Below, piece after piece: positions 25,648-34,081 of a stretch of 64,000 nt of DNA. Location of the stretch: positions 1-64,000 of the forward strand of contig CATWBO010000003.1 in the NCBI GenBank assembly GCA_958349055.1. The letters are read 5' to 3'. How positions within the stretch are numbered: position 1 is the first letter of the stretch; each line of letters starts with the position of its first letter. The position numbers were made by a program, and so were the translations under genes. The DNA is from an uncultured bacterium (GTDB lineage: Bacteria; Actinomycetota; Coriobacteriia; Coriobacteriales; Coriobacteriaceae). The notes below the pieces were generated by a model. It searched no databases and had not been told where the DNA came from. It saw only the letters and a list, made by a program, of their open reading frames with translations.

Positions 25648-26688
25648 ATGTCTGAGCTCAACCCCGTCCGCATTGCCGTCATCGGCGCCGGCGCCATGGG
25701 CCGCAACCACATCCGCTTTGTCACCGAGGAGCCCGAGGCCGAGCTCGTCGCCATCGCCGACGCCTTTGAGGGCGCCCGCGCCACGGCCGAGGCTGCCGGC
25801 GTGCCGTTTTACACCGATCCCGCCCAGATGATGGACGAGGTCAAGCCCGAGGCCGTCATCATCGCCACCCCCAACGACCTGCATCTGGGCGTTGCCCGCG
25901 AGGCCGTGAAGCGCAACATCGTGCCGCTGGTCGAAAAGCCGATCTCCAATGACCTCGAGGATGCCCAGACCTTTGCCGCCGAGGCCGAGACCGCCGGCGT
26001 GCCCGTGCTCGTGGGCCAGCACCGTCGTCACAACCCCTTCGTCAACAAAGCCAAAGAGATCATCGAGTCCGGCGAGCTGGGCAAGCTCACCGTGTCGAGC
26101 TTCCACTACATGATCTATAAGAATGACGAGTACTTCGATGTCGAGTGGCGCCGCAAAAAGGGTGCCGGCCCGATCCTGGTCAACCTGGTGCACGACGTCG
26201 ACCTGCTCCGCTACCTGCTGGGCGAGCCCGTCGCCGTCCAGGGCATGCAGTCCAGCGCCGCCCGCGGTTTTGAGACCGAGGACTCCGCTGTGGTCAACGT
26301 CCGTTTTGCCGATGGCGCGCTCGCAAGCATGACCATCTCCGATGCCACCGCCAGCCCCTGGAACTGGGAGGCCACCGCTCGCGAGGACCCGCAGTACCGC
26401 CCCTTCGACGCCGATGCCTACTTTATTGGCGGTACCAAGGGCGCCCTGTCGCTGCCCCGCCTGCACCAGTTCTCCTACGACGGCGCCTCCAACTGGCACA
26501 AGCCGCTGCAGATGGAGATTCCGGCCGTCGACCCGGCGCTGCCGCACAAGATGCAGCTCAAGCACTTTGTGAAGGTCGTCCGCCGCGAAGTTGAGCCCGT
26601 CGTAACCCCCGCCGATAACGTCAAGACGCTCACGCTTCTCAACGCCATCAAGGAGGCCGCCGAGACCGGCCAGCTCGTCGAGCTGTAG
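25648..26688 (+). CDS. Gfo/Idh/MocA family oxidoreductase
   Basis: A 346-residue NAD(P)-dependent dehydrogenase. The Rossmann motif IGAGAMGRNH is near residue 11, the family EKPISND near 95 and the substrate-side NLVHDVDLLRYLLGEP near 185, matching the GG...D...H pattern of inositol and sugar dehydrogenases. TAAGGAG precedes the ATG. It is the last gene of the SDR-MFS operon, with a terminator following. The likely substrate is a cyclitol, sugar or sugar acid; it cannot be narrowed further. Confidence 0.92.
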   Translation: MSELNPVRIAVIGAGAMGRNHIRFVTEEPEAELVAIADAFEGARATAEAAGVPFYTDPAQMMDEVKPEAVIIATPNDLHLGVAREAVKRNIVPLVEKPISNDLEDAQTFAAEAETAGVPVLVGQHRRHNPFVNKAKEIIESGELGKLTVSSFHYMIYKNDEYFDVEWRRKKGAGPILVNLVHDVDLLRYLLGEPVAVQGMQSSAARGFETEDSAVVNVRFADGALASMTISDATASPWNWEATAREDPQYRPFDADAYFIGGTKGALSLPRLHQFSYDGASNWHKPLQMEIPAVDPALPHKMQLKHFVKVVRREVEPVVTPADNVKTLTLLNAIKEAAETGQLVEL

Positions 26689-26761
26689 CACCTTAGGACA
26701 GGCCGCGGCAGAAACCCCATGCCGGGCCCCTTGGTCCGCCACAAATAAGCCCCTCTTCTTT

Positions 26762-26796
26762 GCCCCGCGAGCAGCCTCCTGCCCGCGGGGCATTTT
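26762..26796 (+). terminator. Terminator after the Gfo/Idh gene
   Basis: GCCCCGCG (26762-26769) pairs with CGCGGGGC (26784-26791), followed by ATTTT. It ends the SDR-MFS-Gfo/Idh operon. Confidence 0.7.
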
Positions 26797-26857
26797 GCTA
26801 CCTTGCCGACAATCTTTCTGGGGCAGGGGGCTATTTTGCGCCTCAGCTTGGTTCGTT

Positions 26858-27019
26858 CGCCACGAAATGGGCCTATCTACTACGTTTAACCGACCACCCT
26901 CAACCATACCGAATTTCTCGAAATAAAAACCGCAGGTAAACGGCTTGTCGATTTTCGGAAAACCCAAGTATGGTCAGCCCCTACGGGCAAAACGTAGTAG
27001 ATAGGCCGTTTTCGTGGCG
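26858..27019. repeat. MITE-like inverted-repeat element upstream of tex
   Basis: Thirty-base arms at 26858-26887 and 26990-27019 pair with few mismatches (left end CGCCACGAAATGGGCC, inner CTATCTACTACGTTT). Inside, ACCATAC pairs with GTATGGT. The 162-bp unit has no reading frame and lies 81 bp upstream of the tex start, so the tex promoter may be inside or just after it. Confidence 0.6.
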
Positions 27020-27100
27020 CGGCCCCAAAACAGTCTTTTGAGACGGGTGGTATCCTTGGTAGCCCTGTGCTACAAACGCACCTTAAACGCAAGGAGTCCC

Positions 27101-29248
27101 ATGGATCTTATCGCCCAGCTCGCCCGCGAGCTCAACCTTAAGGCTGACAACATCGAGACAGCCGTCAAGCTCATCGACGAGGGCAACACCATTCCCTTTA
27201 TCTCGCGCTACCGCAAGGAAGCAACGGGCGGCATGAACGACGTCGCCCTGCGCGCACTCGACGAGCGCCTGTCCTACCTGCGCAATCTTGAGCAGCGCAA
27301 AGAGGACGTCATTCTGCTCATCGACGCCCAGGGCAAACTCACGCCCGAACTCGAGCAGCGGATTCGCGAGGCCACGCAGCTCCAGCGTGTCGAGGACCTC
27401 TACAAGCCCTACCGCAAAAAGCGCATGACCCGCGCACAGAAGGCCCGCGAGGCAGGTCTGGAGCCACTCGCCAATATGATCATCATGCAGGCTTCGGCCA
27501 AGGGCAGCGCCCTCGACGCCGCCGCGGCATACGTCAACGAGGAGGCCGGCTTCGACACGCCCGAAAAAGCGCTCGCCGGCGCGGCCGACATCGTGGCCGA
27601 GACGGTAGCCGAGGACCCGGAGAACGTCGCCGACCTGCGCGCCTTTACACAAAACACCGCCGACATCGTCGTCGAGGCCACCGACCCCGCCGAGAAGACC
27701 CCCTACGAGCCGTACTACAGCTATGATGAGCCGCTGCGCCGTATACCCAACCACCGCGTGCTGGCTATCGACCGCGGCGAGCGTGAGGGCAAGCTCCGCG
27801 TGCGCGTGAACGTCGACGGCGCCGCCGCCACGGCACGCCTCGGCAGCCGTTGGCCCCGACGCCAGGGCGTCTTCGCCCCCATCTTCGATGCCGCCATCGC
27901 CGATGGCTACAAGCGCCTCATGGCCCCCTCGCTGGAGCGCGAGGCCCGCGCCAAGCTCACCGTTCGCGCCCAGACCGAGGCCATCAACGTCTTTGCCAAG
28001 AATCTCGAGGGCCTGCTCTCGGCACGCCCCGTGCGCGGCGCCCGCGTGCTCGCGCTCGATCCGGGCTACCGCACCGGCTGCAAGGTCGCCGTCATGGACG
28101 AGACCGGCAAGCTGCTCGACCACGGCGTGGTCTACCCCACCAAACCGCGCCACGACGTCGCCGGCACCAAGCGCGAGCTCGCCCGCCTCGTCAAAAAGGA
28201 CGGCGTCAACACCATCGTCATCGGCAACGGCACCGCCAGCCGCGAGACCGAGGAGGTCGTCTCGGAGTTTATTGCCGAGCAGGCGCTCAGCCTTCGCTAC
28301 ACCATCGTCAACGAGGCCGGCGCGTCGGTGTACTCCGCCTCCGAGCTCGCCAGCCAGGAATATCCCGACCTGGACGTCACCGTACGTGGCGCCATGAGCC
28401 TGGGCCGCCGCCTGCAGGACCCGCTGGCAGAGCTCGTCAAGATTCCGCCCCAGTCCATCGGCGTGGGCCAGTACCAGCACGACCTCGACCAGGCCGAGCT
28501 TTCACGCACCCTGGGCCACGTGGTGGAGGACGTCGTTAACCGCGTGGGCGTCGATGTAAACACCGCGAGCGCGAGCCTGCTGGGATACGTTTCGGGCATC
28601 ACGCCGAGCGTGGCCAAAAACATCGTGGCGTACCGCGAGGAAAACGGCGCCTTTACCGATCGCCGCCAGCTCAAGAAGGTCCCCAAGCTGGGACCCAAGG
28701 CGTACCTCAACGCCGCAGGTTTCCTGCGCATCAGCGGCGGCAAGAACCCGCTTGACGCGACAAGCGTCCACCCCGAAAGCTACGAGGTGGCCACGGCCGT
28801 CCTGGAGCGCGCCGGCGTTGCGGCAAGCGAGCTCAGCCGCGGCGGCGTGCCCGATATCGAGCGCCGCCTGGGCAGCATCTCGGCGCTGGCAAGCGACCTG
28901 GACTGCGGCACCCTGACGCTCATCGACATCGTCAACGAGCTCAAGAAGCCCGGTCGCGACCCGCGCGACGACGCGCCCGAGGTAGTCTTTAGCCGCTCGG
29001 CGCTTTCGATCGACGACTTGGAGCCCGGCATGGAGCTCAAGGGAACGGTGCGCAACGTTGTGGACTTTGGCGCCTTCGTCGACGTGGGCGTGCACCAGGA
29101 CGGCCTCGTGCACATCTCCAAGCTCGCCAACCGCTTCGTCAAGCACCCGAGCGACGTGGTGCGCGTCGGCGACACGGTCAAGGTGTGGGTCGAAAAGGTC
29201 GATCGCGACCGCAAGAAAATCTCGCTCACCATGGTGCAGGGGAAGTAA
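27101..29248 (+). CDS. tex: Tex family S1 RNA-binding transcription accessory protein
   Basis: A 715-residue protein of the Tex/Spt6-like family, which binds RNA and acts in transcription. Domains in order are the N-terminal helical Tex region (FISRYRKEATGGMNDVALRALDERL near residue 35), the YqgF/RNaseH-like domain (VLALDPGYRTGCKVAVMDETGK near 320) and helix-hairpin-helix motifs (SLLGYVSGITPSVAKNIVAYRE near 490). The C-terminal S1 domain (GMELKGTVRNVVDFGAFVDVGVHQDGLVHISKL) starts near 640. The ATG at 27101 follows AAGGAG; a longer frame to 27014 would start inside the repeat element. The length is slightly short for the family (about 720-780). Confidence 0.96.
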   Translation: MDLIAQLARELNLKADNIETAVKLIDEGNTIPFISRYRKEATGGMNDVALRALDERLSYLRNLEQRKEDVILLIDAQGKLTPELEQRIREATQLQRVEDLYKPYRKKRMTRAQKAREAGLEPLANMIIMQASAKGSALDAAAAYVNEEAGFDTPEKALAGAADIVAETVAEDPENVADLRAFTQNTADIVVEATDPAEKTPYEPYYSYDEPLRRIPNHRVLAIDRGEREGKLRVRVNVDGAAATARLGSRWPRRQGVFAPIFDAAIADGYKRLMAPSLEREARAKLTVRAQTEAINVFAKNLEGLLSARPVRGARVLALDPGYRTGCKVAVMDETGKLLDHGVVYPTKPRHDVAGTKRELARLVKKDGVNTIVIGNGTASRETEEVVSEFIAEQALSLRYTIVNEAGASVYSASELASQEYPDLDVTVRGAMSLGRRLQDPLAELVKIPPQSIGVGQYQHDLDQAELSRTLGHVVEDVVNRVGVDVNTASASLLGYVSGITPSVAKNIVAYREENGAFTDRRQLKKVPKLGPKAYLNAAGFLRISGGKNPLDATSVHPESYEVATAVLERAGVAASELSRGGVPDIERRLGSISALASDLDCGTLTLIDIVNELKKPGRDPRDDAPEVVFSRSALSIDDLEPGMELKGTVRNVVDFGAFVDVGVHQDGLVHISKLANRFVKHPSDVVRVGDTVKVWVEKVDRDRKKISLTMVQGK

Positions 29249-29260
29249 ACCGCCAAAGCA

Positions 29261-29468
29261 AGGGTACCCCCTGCAGCGACGTGCAAAATCGCGAGTATTC
29301 TGCAGATTCCACCGTTCCGGATGCCCCTCAGAGACGAAAAAGCAAGAAACAGCCCCCGTTTTAGCGTCATCAGAGCCAAAACGAGGGCTGTTCCGCGCTT
29401 CAACCAGCTGGTAAAAGCCTTTACTTTGCTGAATATTCTCAATTTTGCACGGCGCAGGCGGGGGTACC
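29261..29468. repeat. Inverted-repeat element downstream of tex
   Basis: The left end AGGGTACCCCCTGCAGCG and the right end GGCGCAGGCGGGGGTACCT pair imperfectly, and CGTGCAAAAT pairs with ATTTTGCACG just inside. In the centre AACAGCCCCCGTTTT pairs with AAAACGAGGGCTGTT (29348-29392). The 208-bp element starts 13 bp after the tex stop and may end its transcript. Confidence 0.6.
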
Positions 29469-29475
29469 TTTGTCC

Positions 29476-29650
29476 ACGGCAGAATATGGAAGCCAATCAC
29501 CAACCTACTGGCAAGTTCGTGTCGGCAGCCCCGGCCTTTCCTTTGCCTAGCGCGACCCTCGCGAAGCGCGTAAGCGATAGGGAAAGGAAAGGCCGGGGCG
29601 AGCAGCCCGCGGCGCAGCCAGTGTTCGCGTTACGGCAGAATATGGAAGCC
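29476..29650. repeat. 19-bp direct repeat enclosing a long hairpin
   Basis: ACGGCAGAATATGGAAGCC occurs at 29476-29494 and again at 29632-29650. The second copy is the end of the transaldolase gene (encoding GFHILP). The 137 bp between them contain a hairpin with 17-bp perfect arms (29528-29544 and 29583-29599, GCCCCGGCCTTTCCTTT). The arrangement looks like an insertion or local duplication at the 3' end of that gene. Confidence 0.65.
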
Positions 29651-30334
29651 CAAAGCGGCGATATCCTTGGCAAAGCCGCGCACGGTGTCGAGCGAGACCT
29701 CGTACGGATCACGGCCGATGTTCTTGCGCTTGGCCAGGATGCTATTGGGCACCGTGATGATCTGGCAACCGCATCCTTCCGCCTGGTAAATATTGATAAG
29801 CTCGCGTGTGGATGCCCACAGGACCTCGCAGTTGGGCTTGGCGGCGGCCTTCTTGACCGACTCCGTCATAAACGGAATGGGGTCGACGCCGGTGTCGGCG
29901 ATGCGGCCGGCAAAGAGCGAGATGATAGACGGCGTCTCGGCGTCAACGGCCTCGACCATCTCGTCGACCTGCGTAGGCGTAAAGATGGTAGTGACGTTAA
30001 CCTTGATGCCGTCGGCCGAAAGCTTGCGGACCAGCTCGGCGGTGGACTCGCCCTTGGTGGTCACGCACGGAATCTTGACGTAGACGTTATCTGCCCAGGT
30101 AGCGATCTCGCGGGCCTCGATCTCCATGGTCTCGACGTCGTCGGCAAAGACCTCAAACGACACGGACACATCGGTGATGTGGGCCAGGACCTCCTTGGCA
30201 AACGCGCGGTAATCCGTCACGCCGCCCTTCTTCATAAGGGACGGGTTGGTCGTGAAACCCTGAACGTTGCCGTTCTCGTACATGTCGAGCATGCCCTCGA
30301 GGTTTGCACCGTCAGCGAACACCTTGATTGCCAT
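29630..30334 (-). CDS. Transaldolase / fructose-6-phosphate aldolase family protein
   Basis: A 234-residue Schiff-base aldolase of the short transaldolase (TalC/FSA/MipB) family. The N-terminal FADGANLEGMLDMYENGNVQGFTTNPSLM and the lysine motif NVYVKIPC (near residue 90), which holds the catalytic Lys, are intact. TTIFTPTQ and SLFAGRIADTGVDP are also typical. The ATG at 30334 follows AAAGGAA. It would work in the non-oxidative pentose-phosphate route or cleave fructose-6-phosphate-like sugars. The last six codons are duplicated 156 bp downstream. Confidence 0.92.
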   Translation of the reverse strand: MAIKVFADGANLEGMLDMYENGNVQGFTTNPSLMKKGGVTDYRAFAKEVLAHITDVSVSFEVFADDVETMEIEAREIATWADNVYVKIPCVTTKGESTAELVRKLSADGIKVNVTTIFTPTQVDEMVEAVDAETPSIISLFAGRIADTGVDPIPFMTESVKKAAAKPNCEVLWASTRELINIYQAEGCGCQIITVPNSILAKRKNIGRDPYEVSLDTVRGFAKDIAALGFHILP

Positions 30335-30527
30335 CTGCCTGATTCCTTTCGTCTGCATACGGCCGATAAACTGCTAAACACTTTACCTATGTTTATCAAG
30401 GCGTGAGCTGCGGGTTTTTATCTTCTCGGCGAACGGTATAAACACCTCAGTGTTTGGATTGATAAATCGATTGAGCATGCAAACGCAAAGAGTCGCAGTT
30501 TAAGCAAACGTCAGAAGGCGAGATTCA

Positions 30528-31355
30528 TTAGATGAGGCCGAAATGTTGCATCGCTGTGACGGTGCCATCGTGTGCAACATCGTCGGTCACGTAGTCGGCG
30601 ACTGCCTTGACCTCGGGCATGGCGTTGCCCATGGCTACAGCCGTCTCGACGGCGGCGAGCATGCCCAGGTCGTTGCCCGAATCGCCAAAGCCAAAGGTGC
30701 GCGCATTGCCAGTGCGGCCCAGATACTCCAGCGCTCGCGCCACGCCCAAGCCCTTGTCGATGCCTTTGGGGCTCAGCTCGCGATTCTGGCCACCGGTGTT
30801 GCACAGCTCAAACTCGCGATCGATAAAGCCATCATCGTTGGCTACGCGAGCCAGGTCGCACGCGTTAATGCACACCTTGCCTACGCGCAAGCGGCCATCG
30901 ACGCGCATCTGATCAACGCCGTGCACCACGCCGGCGCCTAGCAGAAATGACTGTTCGACACCAACTGGCTCAAGTGAATAGGTGGCACCGTTCGTCTCGA
31001 ACAACGCCTCGCCGCCCGCCACAGTAATACGACGCGCGAGCTCCGCGATAACGTCCTCGTCAAAGCAGTCCTCATGCACCACGCGGCCCTCGACCTCGAG
31101 CGTCGCCCCCGCCATGGCAACGATACCCGCCGGGTTCAGTGCACGCAGGCCATCGGCAATCAGCCACAAGGGGCGACCCGTGCAGATAAATGCCCGGTGA
31201 CCCGCATTGCGCAGTCGACCAAATGCATCGACAACAGCCTTCGACGGATGGACTGCATTGAAGTCCTTATCGGTCATATCGTCGGGATCGAACGACGTCA
31301 GCGTGCCGTCCACGTCAAAAAAGAGCACGGCGGAATCGGGGCACGCATCAATCAT
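30528..31355 (-). CDS. HAD superfamily hydrolase, Cof type (subfamily IIB)
   Basis: A 275-residue cytoplasmic phosphatase, probably acting on sugar phosphates or nucleotides. Motif I is FFDVDGTLTSFDPDD near residue 11, motif II is the FICTGRPL threonine region near 60 and motif IV is FGFGDSGNDLGMLAAV near 220, as in Cof/YbiV-type enzymes. The ATG at 31355 follows AAAGGAA. It stands alone between the aldolase and rlmKL genes, divergent from rlmKL. The 193 bp upstream of the aldolase contain no further gene. Confidence 0.92.
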   Translation of the reverse strand: MIDACPDSAVLFFDVDGTLTSFDPDDMTDKDFNAVHPSKAVVDAFGRLRNAGHRAFICTGRPLWLIADGLRALNPAGIVAMAGATLEVEGRVVHEDCFDEDVIAELARRITVAGGEALFETNGATYSLEPVGVEQSFLLGAGVVHGVDQMRVDGRLRVGKVCINACDLARVANDDGFIDREFELCNTGGQNRELSPKGIDKGLGVARALEYLGRTGNARTFGFGDSGNDLGMLAAVETAVAMGNAMPEVKAVADYVTDDVAHDGTVTAMQHFGLI

Positions 31356-31397
31356 ATGGGTTCCTTTCGAGGATAAGGGCAAACGAAGCATCCATCA

Positions 31398-31403
31398 TAT
31401 AAT
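31398..31403 (+). promoter_or_regulatory. Perfect -10 box upstream of rlmKL
   Basis: TATAAT lies 28 bp upstream of the rlmKL start codon; no good -35 box is visible at the usual distance. Confidence 0.45.
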
Positions 31404-31430
31404 GGAGCGACGCAACCAGAGAGGTCACCC

Positions 31431-33989
31431 ATGGAATTTTACGCAAGCTGCCCCGAGGGCTTTGAGTCCGCACTCGCCGATGAGCTTAAACGCCTCGGGC
31501 TTTCGCATGTCCGCCGCCTGAAGGGCCGCGCTACGTTTGAGGGCGAGCTCGAAGAAGGCTACCGCGCCTGTCTGTGGTCGCGCCTGGCGAGCCGCGTGTT
31601 CGTGGTACTCGGGCGCTTTGAGGCGCAGGATGCCGATGAGCTGTACGACGGCGTTTACGACATCGCCTGGGAGAGCATCGTCCGCCCGGGTGCCACCATC
31701 GCCATCACCGCTCGCGGCGTGACCGAGCAGCTGCGCAACACACGCTTCTCCGCCCTGCGCGCCAAAGACGCGCTGTGCGACCGCCTGGCCGAGGCCACGG
31801 GCCGTCGCGCCGACGTTGACGCCGCCGACCCCGACGTTCACCTGCTGCTTTCGCTGCGTCAGCGCCGTGCGAGCATCAGCCTGGACCTTTCGGGCGATCC
31901 GCTGTTCAAGCGTCTGCCGCCCGCGGCGACCCGTGCCGGCGAGGGCGCGCACGTGCTGCGCCCCGACTACGCCGCCCTGGTGCTGGCGCAGGTCGGCTGG
32001 ACCGCACTGTGCGAGCGCGAGCTGACGGCCGACGATTACGAGAACGAGGCTCTGCCCACGCTGATTGACGCCTCGTGCGCCGGCGGCGGCCTGCTGTTGG
32101 AGGCCGTGAATATCCTGACCGACCGCGCCCCGGGTGCTGCCCGTGGGCGCTGGGGCTTTGAGGGCTGGCAGTTGCACGATCCCGCCCTGTGGGAGCGGCT
32201 GCTTGCCGAGGCGCGCGAGCGCGAGGCCGCAGCCCGCGAGCGCCAGGCGCGCATCGTTGCCGTGGACATCGATCCCGCCGCCCGCAAGACCGCCGAGTGC
32301 ATGGTCAAGTGCGCCGGCTACAAGCGCTTTGTCGATTTTTGCGCCGCCAAGCCTGCCACCGTGCTGGATCACGCGGGCGCTGTCGCCGGTGCCGCCATCG
32401 TCGCGGACACCACCGAAACGCCGCTGTCGCTCATGCACGATGCCATGACGCTTATCGGTGAGCTGCGCCGCGCGCCCGAGCTTGCTTCGGCACCGGTCGC
32501 CGCGCTCACCCGCGACGGCCTCATGGCCCGCGCGCTCCGCGCCGAGCCCGAGCGCTCCATCGCCGTCATGCCCAATAACGAGGAAGCAGCCATCGAGGTC
32601 TGGCCCTCGCTCGACCACGCCGCCGCGGCGTTTGAAGCCGCGGCCAGCGCGGGCGCCGAGGAGCAGACCGCGGATGCCGAAGACGATACCGCCAACACCC
32701 CCATGCCCGAGCCCGCCGCCACGCTCGACCTGGGCGACGGCAAGCCGCTGCCCGTGCTCATCCCCGAGTCCGAGCAGTTCGCCAACCGCCTGCGCAAGAA
32801 CGCCCGCCTGCGCCGCAAGTGGGCCAAGCGCGAGGGCGTGAGCTGCTACCGCGTCTACGATGCCGACCTGCCCGACTACTCTGCCGCCATCGACCTGTAC
32901 GAGGGCTGCCCGCAAACACCGGGCCGCTGGCTCGTCATCGCCGAATACGCCGCACCCAAGACCATCGACCCCGCGCTGGCTCAGGCTCGCATGCTCGACA
33001 TCTTGGCCATCGCGCCGCGCATTCTGGACGTCCCCGCCGAGCACGTGCACGCCAAGGCCCGCATGCGCTCGCGCGGCGGCTCGCAGTACGGCAAGCAGGG
33101 CGCCGGCAAGGGCGGCTCGGGCGAGCGCGCCAACATCGCGCGCCGTCGTCTGCCGCTCATCGAAGAGGGCGGACTCACCTTTGCCGTCAACTTTGACGAC
33201 TATTTGGATGTGGGCATCTTCCTGGATCATCGCGTCACGCGCAACCTGGTGCGCGAGCACGCCAAGCAGGCGCGCCGCTTCCTCAACCTGTTTGCCTACA
33301 CCGGCACTGCCACCTGCTACGCGGCCGATGGCGGCGTCGAGGAGACCGTGACGGTCGACCTTTCCAACACCTACCTGGACTGGGCCGAGCGCAATATGCG
33401 CCAGAACGGCTTTGTTGGTCCGCAGCATCATTTTGTGCGCGACGACGTGCTCGCCTGGATTCGCGACCAGCGCCAGACGCGCAACCGCTGGGACCTGATC
33501 TTTGTCGACCCGCCCACGTTCTCGAACTCGTCCAAGATGAGCCGCCGCACCTGGGATGTCCAGCGCGACCATGTTGAGCTGTTGGCCGGCGTATCGCGCC
33601 TGCTCGCGCAGGGCGGCCATGCCATCTTTAGCTGCAACCTGCGCGGCTTCCGCCCCGAAACGCGCAAGCTCGCGCGCGCGGGCGTGGTGCTGGAGGACGT
33701 TACGGCGCAGACCATCCCCGAGGACTTCGCGCGCAACCAGAAGGTGCACCATTGCTACATCGTGCGCCGCCTGCCCATCGAGGATGCCATGGCAGAGGTC
33801 GGCTTTAGCGCCGAGGAGATTGCCGAGCGCGTCGAGGAGCTGCGCAACCCCGAAGCCCGCAAACCCCGTGCGGCAGCACCCGCGCACGCGCAGGCCGGCA
33901 ACGGCAAGTCCAACTTTGCCGGCAAGCCCTTCCCCGCCGGCAAGCCCAAAAAGAAGAAGTTCTACGCCAGCAAGCCCAAGGGCAAATAA
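31431..33989 (+). CDS. rlmL: 23S rRNA methyltransferase RlmKL-like, first catalytic domain degenerate
   Basis: An 852-residue two-methyltransferase protein of the RlmL/RlmKL family, which modifies G2445 (N2) and G2069 (N7) of 23S rRNA in E. coli. Order: THUMP-containing N-terminus, first methyltransferase (about residues 160-400), the linker NRLRKNARLRRKWAKREGV, then the second methyltransferase (LNLFAYTGTATCYAADGG, IFVDPPTFSNSSKM near 690). It ends in a Lys-rich tail. In the first domain the usual SAM motif DPMCGSGT reads DASCAGGG, and where NPPY is expected the text is ADTTETPLS. The second domain is intact. The N2 activity is therefore doubtful. It is about 150 residues longer than the E. 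coli protein (702). Confidence 0.88.
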   Translation: MEFYASCPEGFESALADELKRLGLSHVRRLKGRATFEGELEEGYRACLWSRLASRVFVVLGRFEAQDADELYDGVYDIAWESIVRPGATIAITARGVTEQLRNTRFSALRAKDALCDRLAEATGRRADVDAADPDVHLLLSLRQRRASISLDLSGDPLFKRLPPAATRAGEGAHVLRPDYAALVLAQVGWTALCERELTADDYENEALPTLIDASCAGGGLLLEAVNILTDRAPGAARGRWGFEGWQLHDPALWERLLAEAREREAAARERQARIVAVDIDPAARKTAECMVKCAGYKRFVDFCAAKPATVLDHAGAVAGAAIVADTTETPLSLMHDAMTLIGELRRAPELASAPVAALTRDGLMARALRAEPERSIAVMPNNEEAAIEVWPSLDHAAAAFEAAASAGAEEQTADAEDDTANTPMPEPAATLDLGDGKPLPVLIPESEQFANRLRKNARLRRKWAKREGVSCYRVYDADLPDYSAAIDLYEGCPQTPGRWLVIAEYAAPKTIDPALAQARMLDILAIAPRILDVPAEHVHAKARMRSRGGSQYGKQGAGKGGSGERANIARRRLPLIEEGGLTFAVNFDDYLDVGIFLDHRVTRNLVREHAKQARRFLNLFAYTGTATCYAADGGVEETVTVDLSNTYLDWAERNMRQNGFVGPQHHFVRDDVLAWIRDQRQTRNRWDLIFVDPPTFSNSSKMSRRTWDVQRDHVELLAGVSRLLAQGGHAIFSCNLRGFRPETRKLARAGVVLEDVTAQTIPEDFARNQKVHHCYIVRRLPIEDAMAEVGFSAEEIAERVEELRNPEARKPRAAAPAHAQAGNGKSNFAGKPFPAGKPKKKKFYASKPKGK

Positions 33990-33992
33990 CAA

Positions 33993-34059
33993 AGTTGCGG
34001 TGGAATACGGACTGTTTTGCCTGGAATTAGGCATGTAGACCGTATTTCACCGCAACTCA
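33993..34059. repeat. Inverted repeat, GTTGCGGTGGAATA family, copy 2
   Basis: AAGTTGCGGTGGAATACGG (33993-34011) pairs with CCGTATTTCACCGCAACT (34041-34058), with an inner TGCCTGGAATTAGGCA. It sits between the convergent rlmKL and kdpE-like genes. The inner bases differ from copy 1 (8294-8361) but still pair. Confidence 0.7.
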
Positions 34060-34081
34060 TATTGGGATGGTGGTTGGCTAT

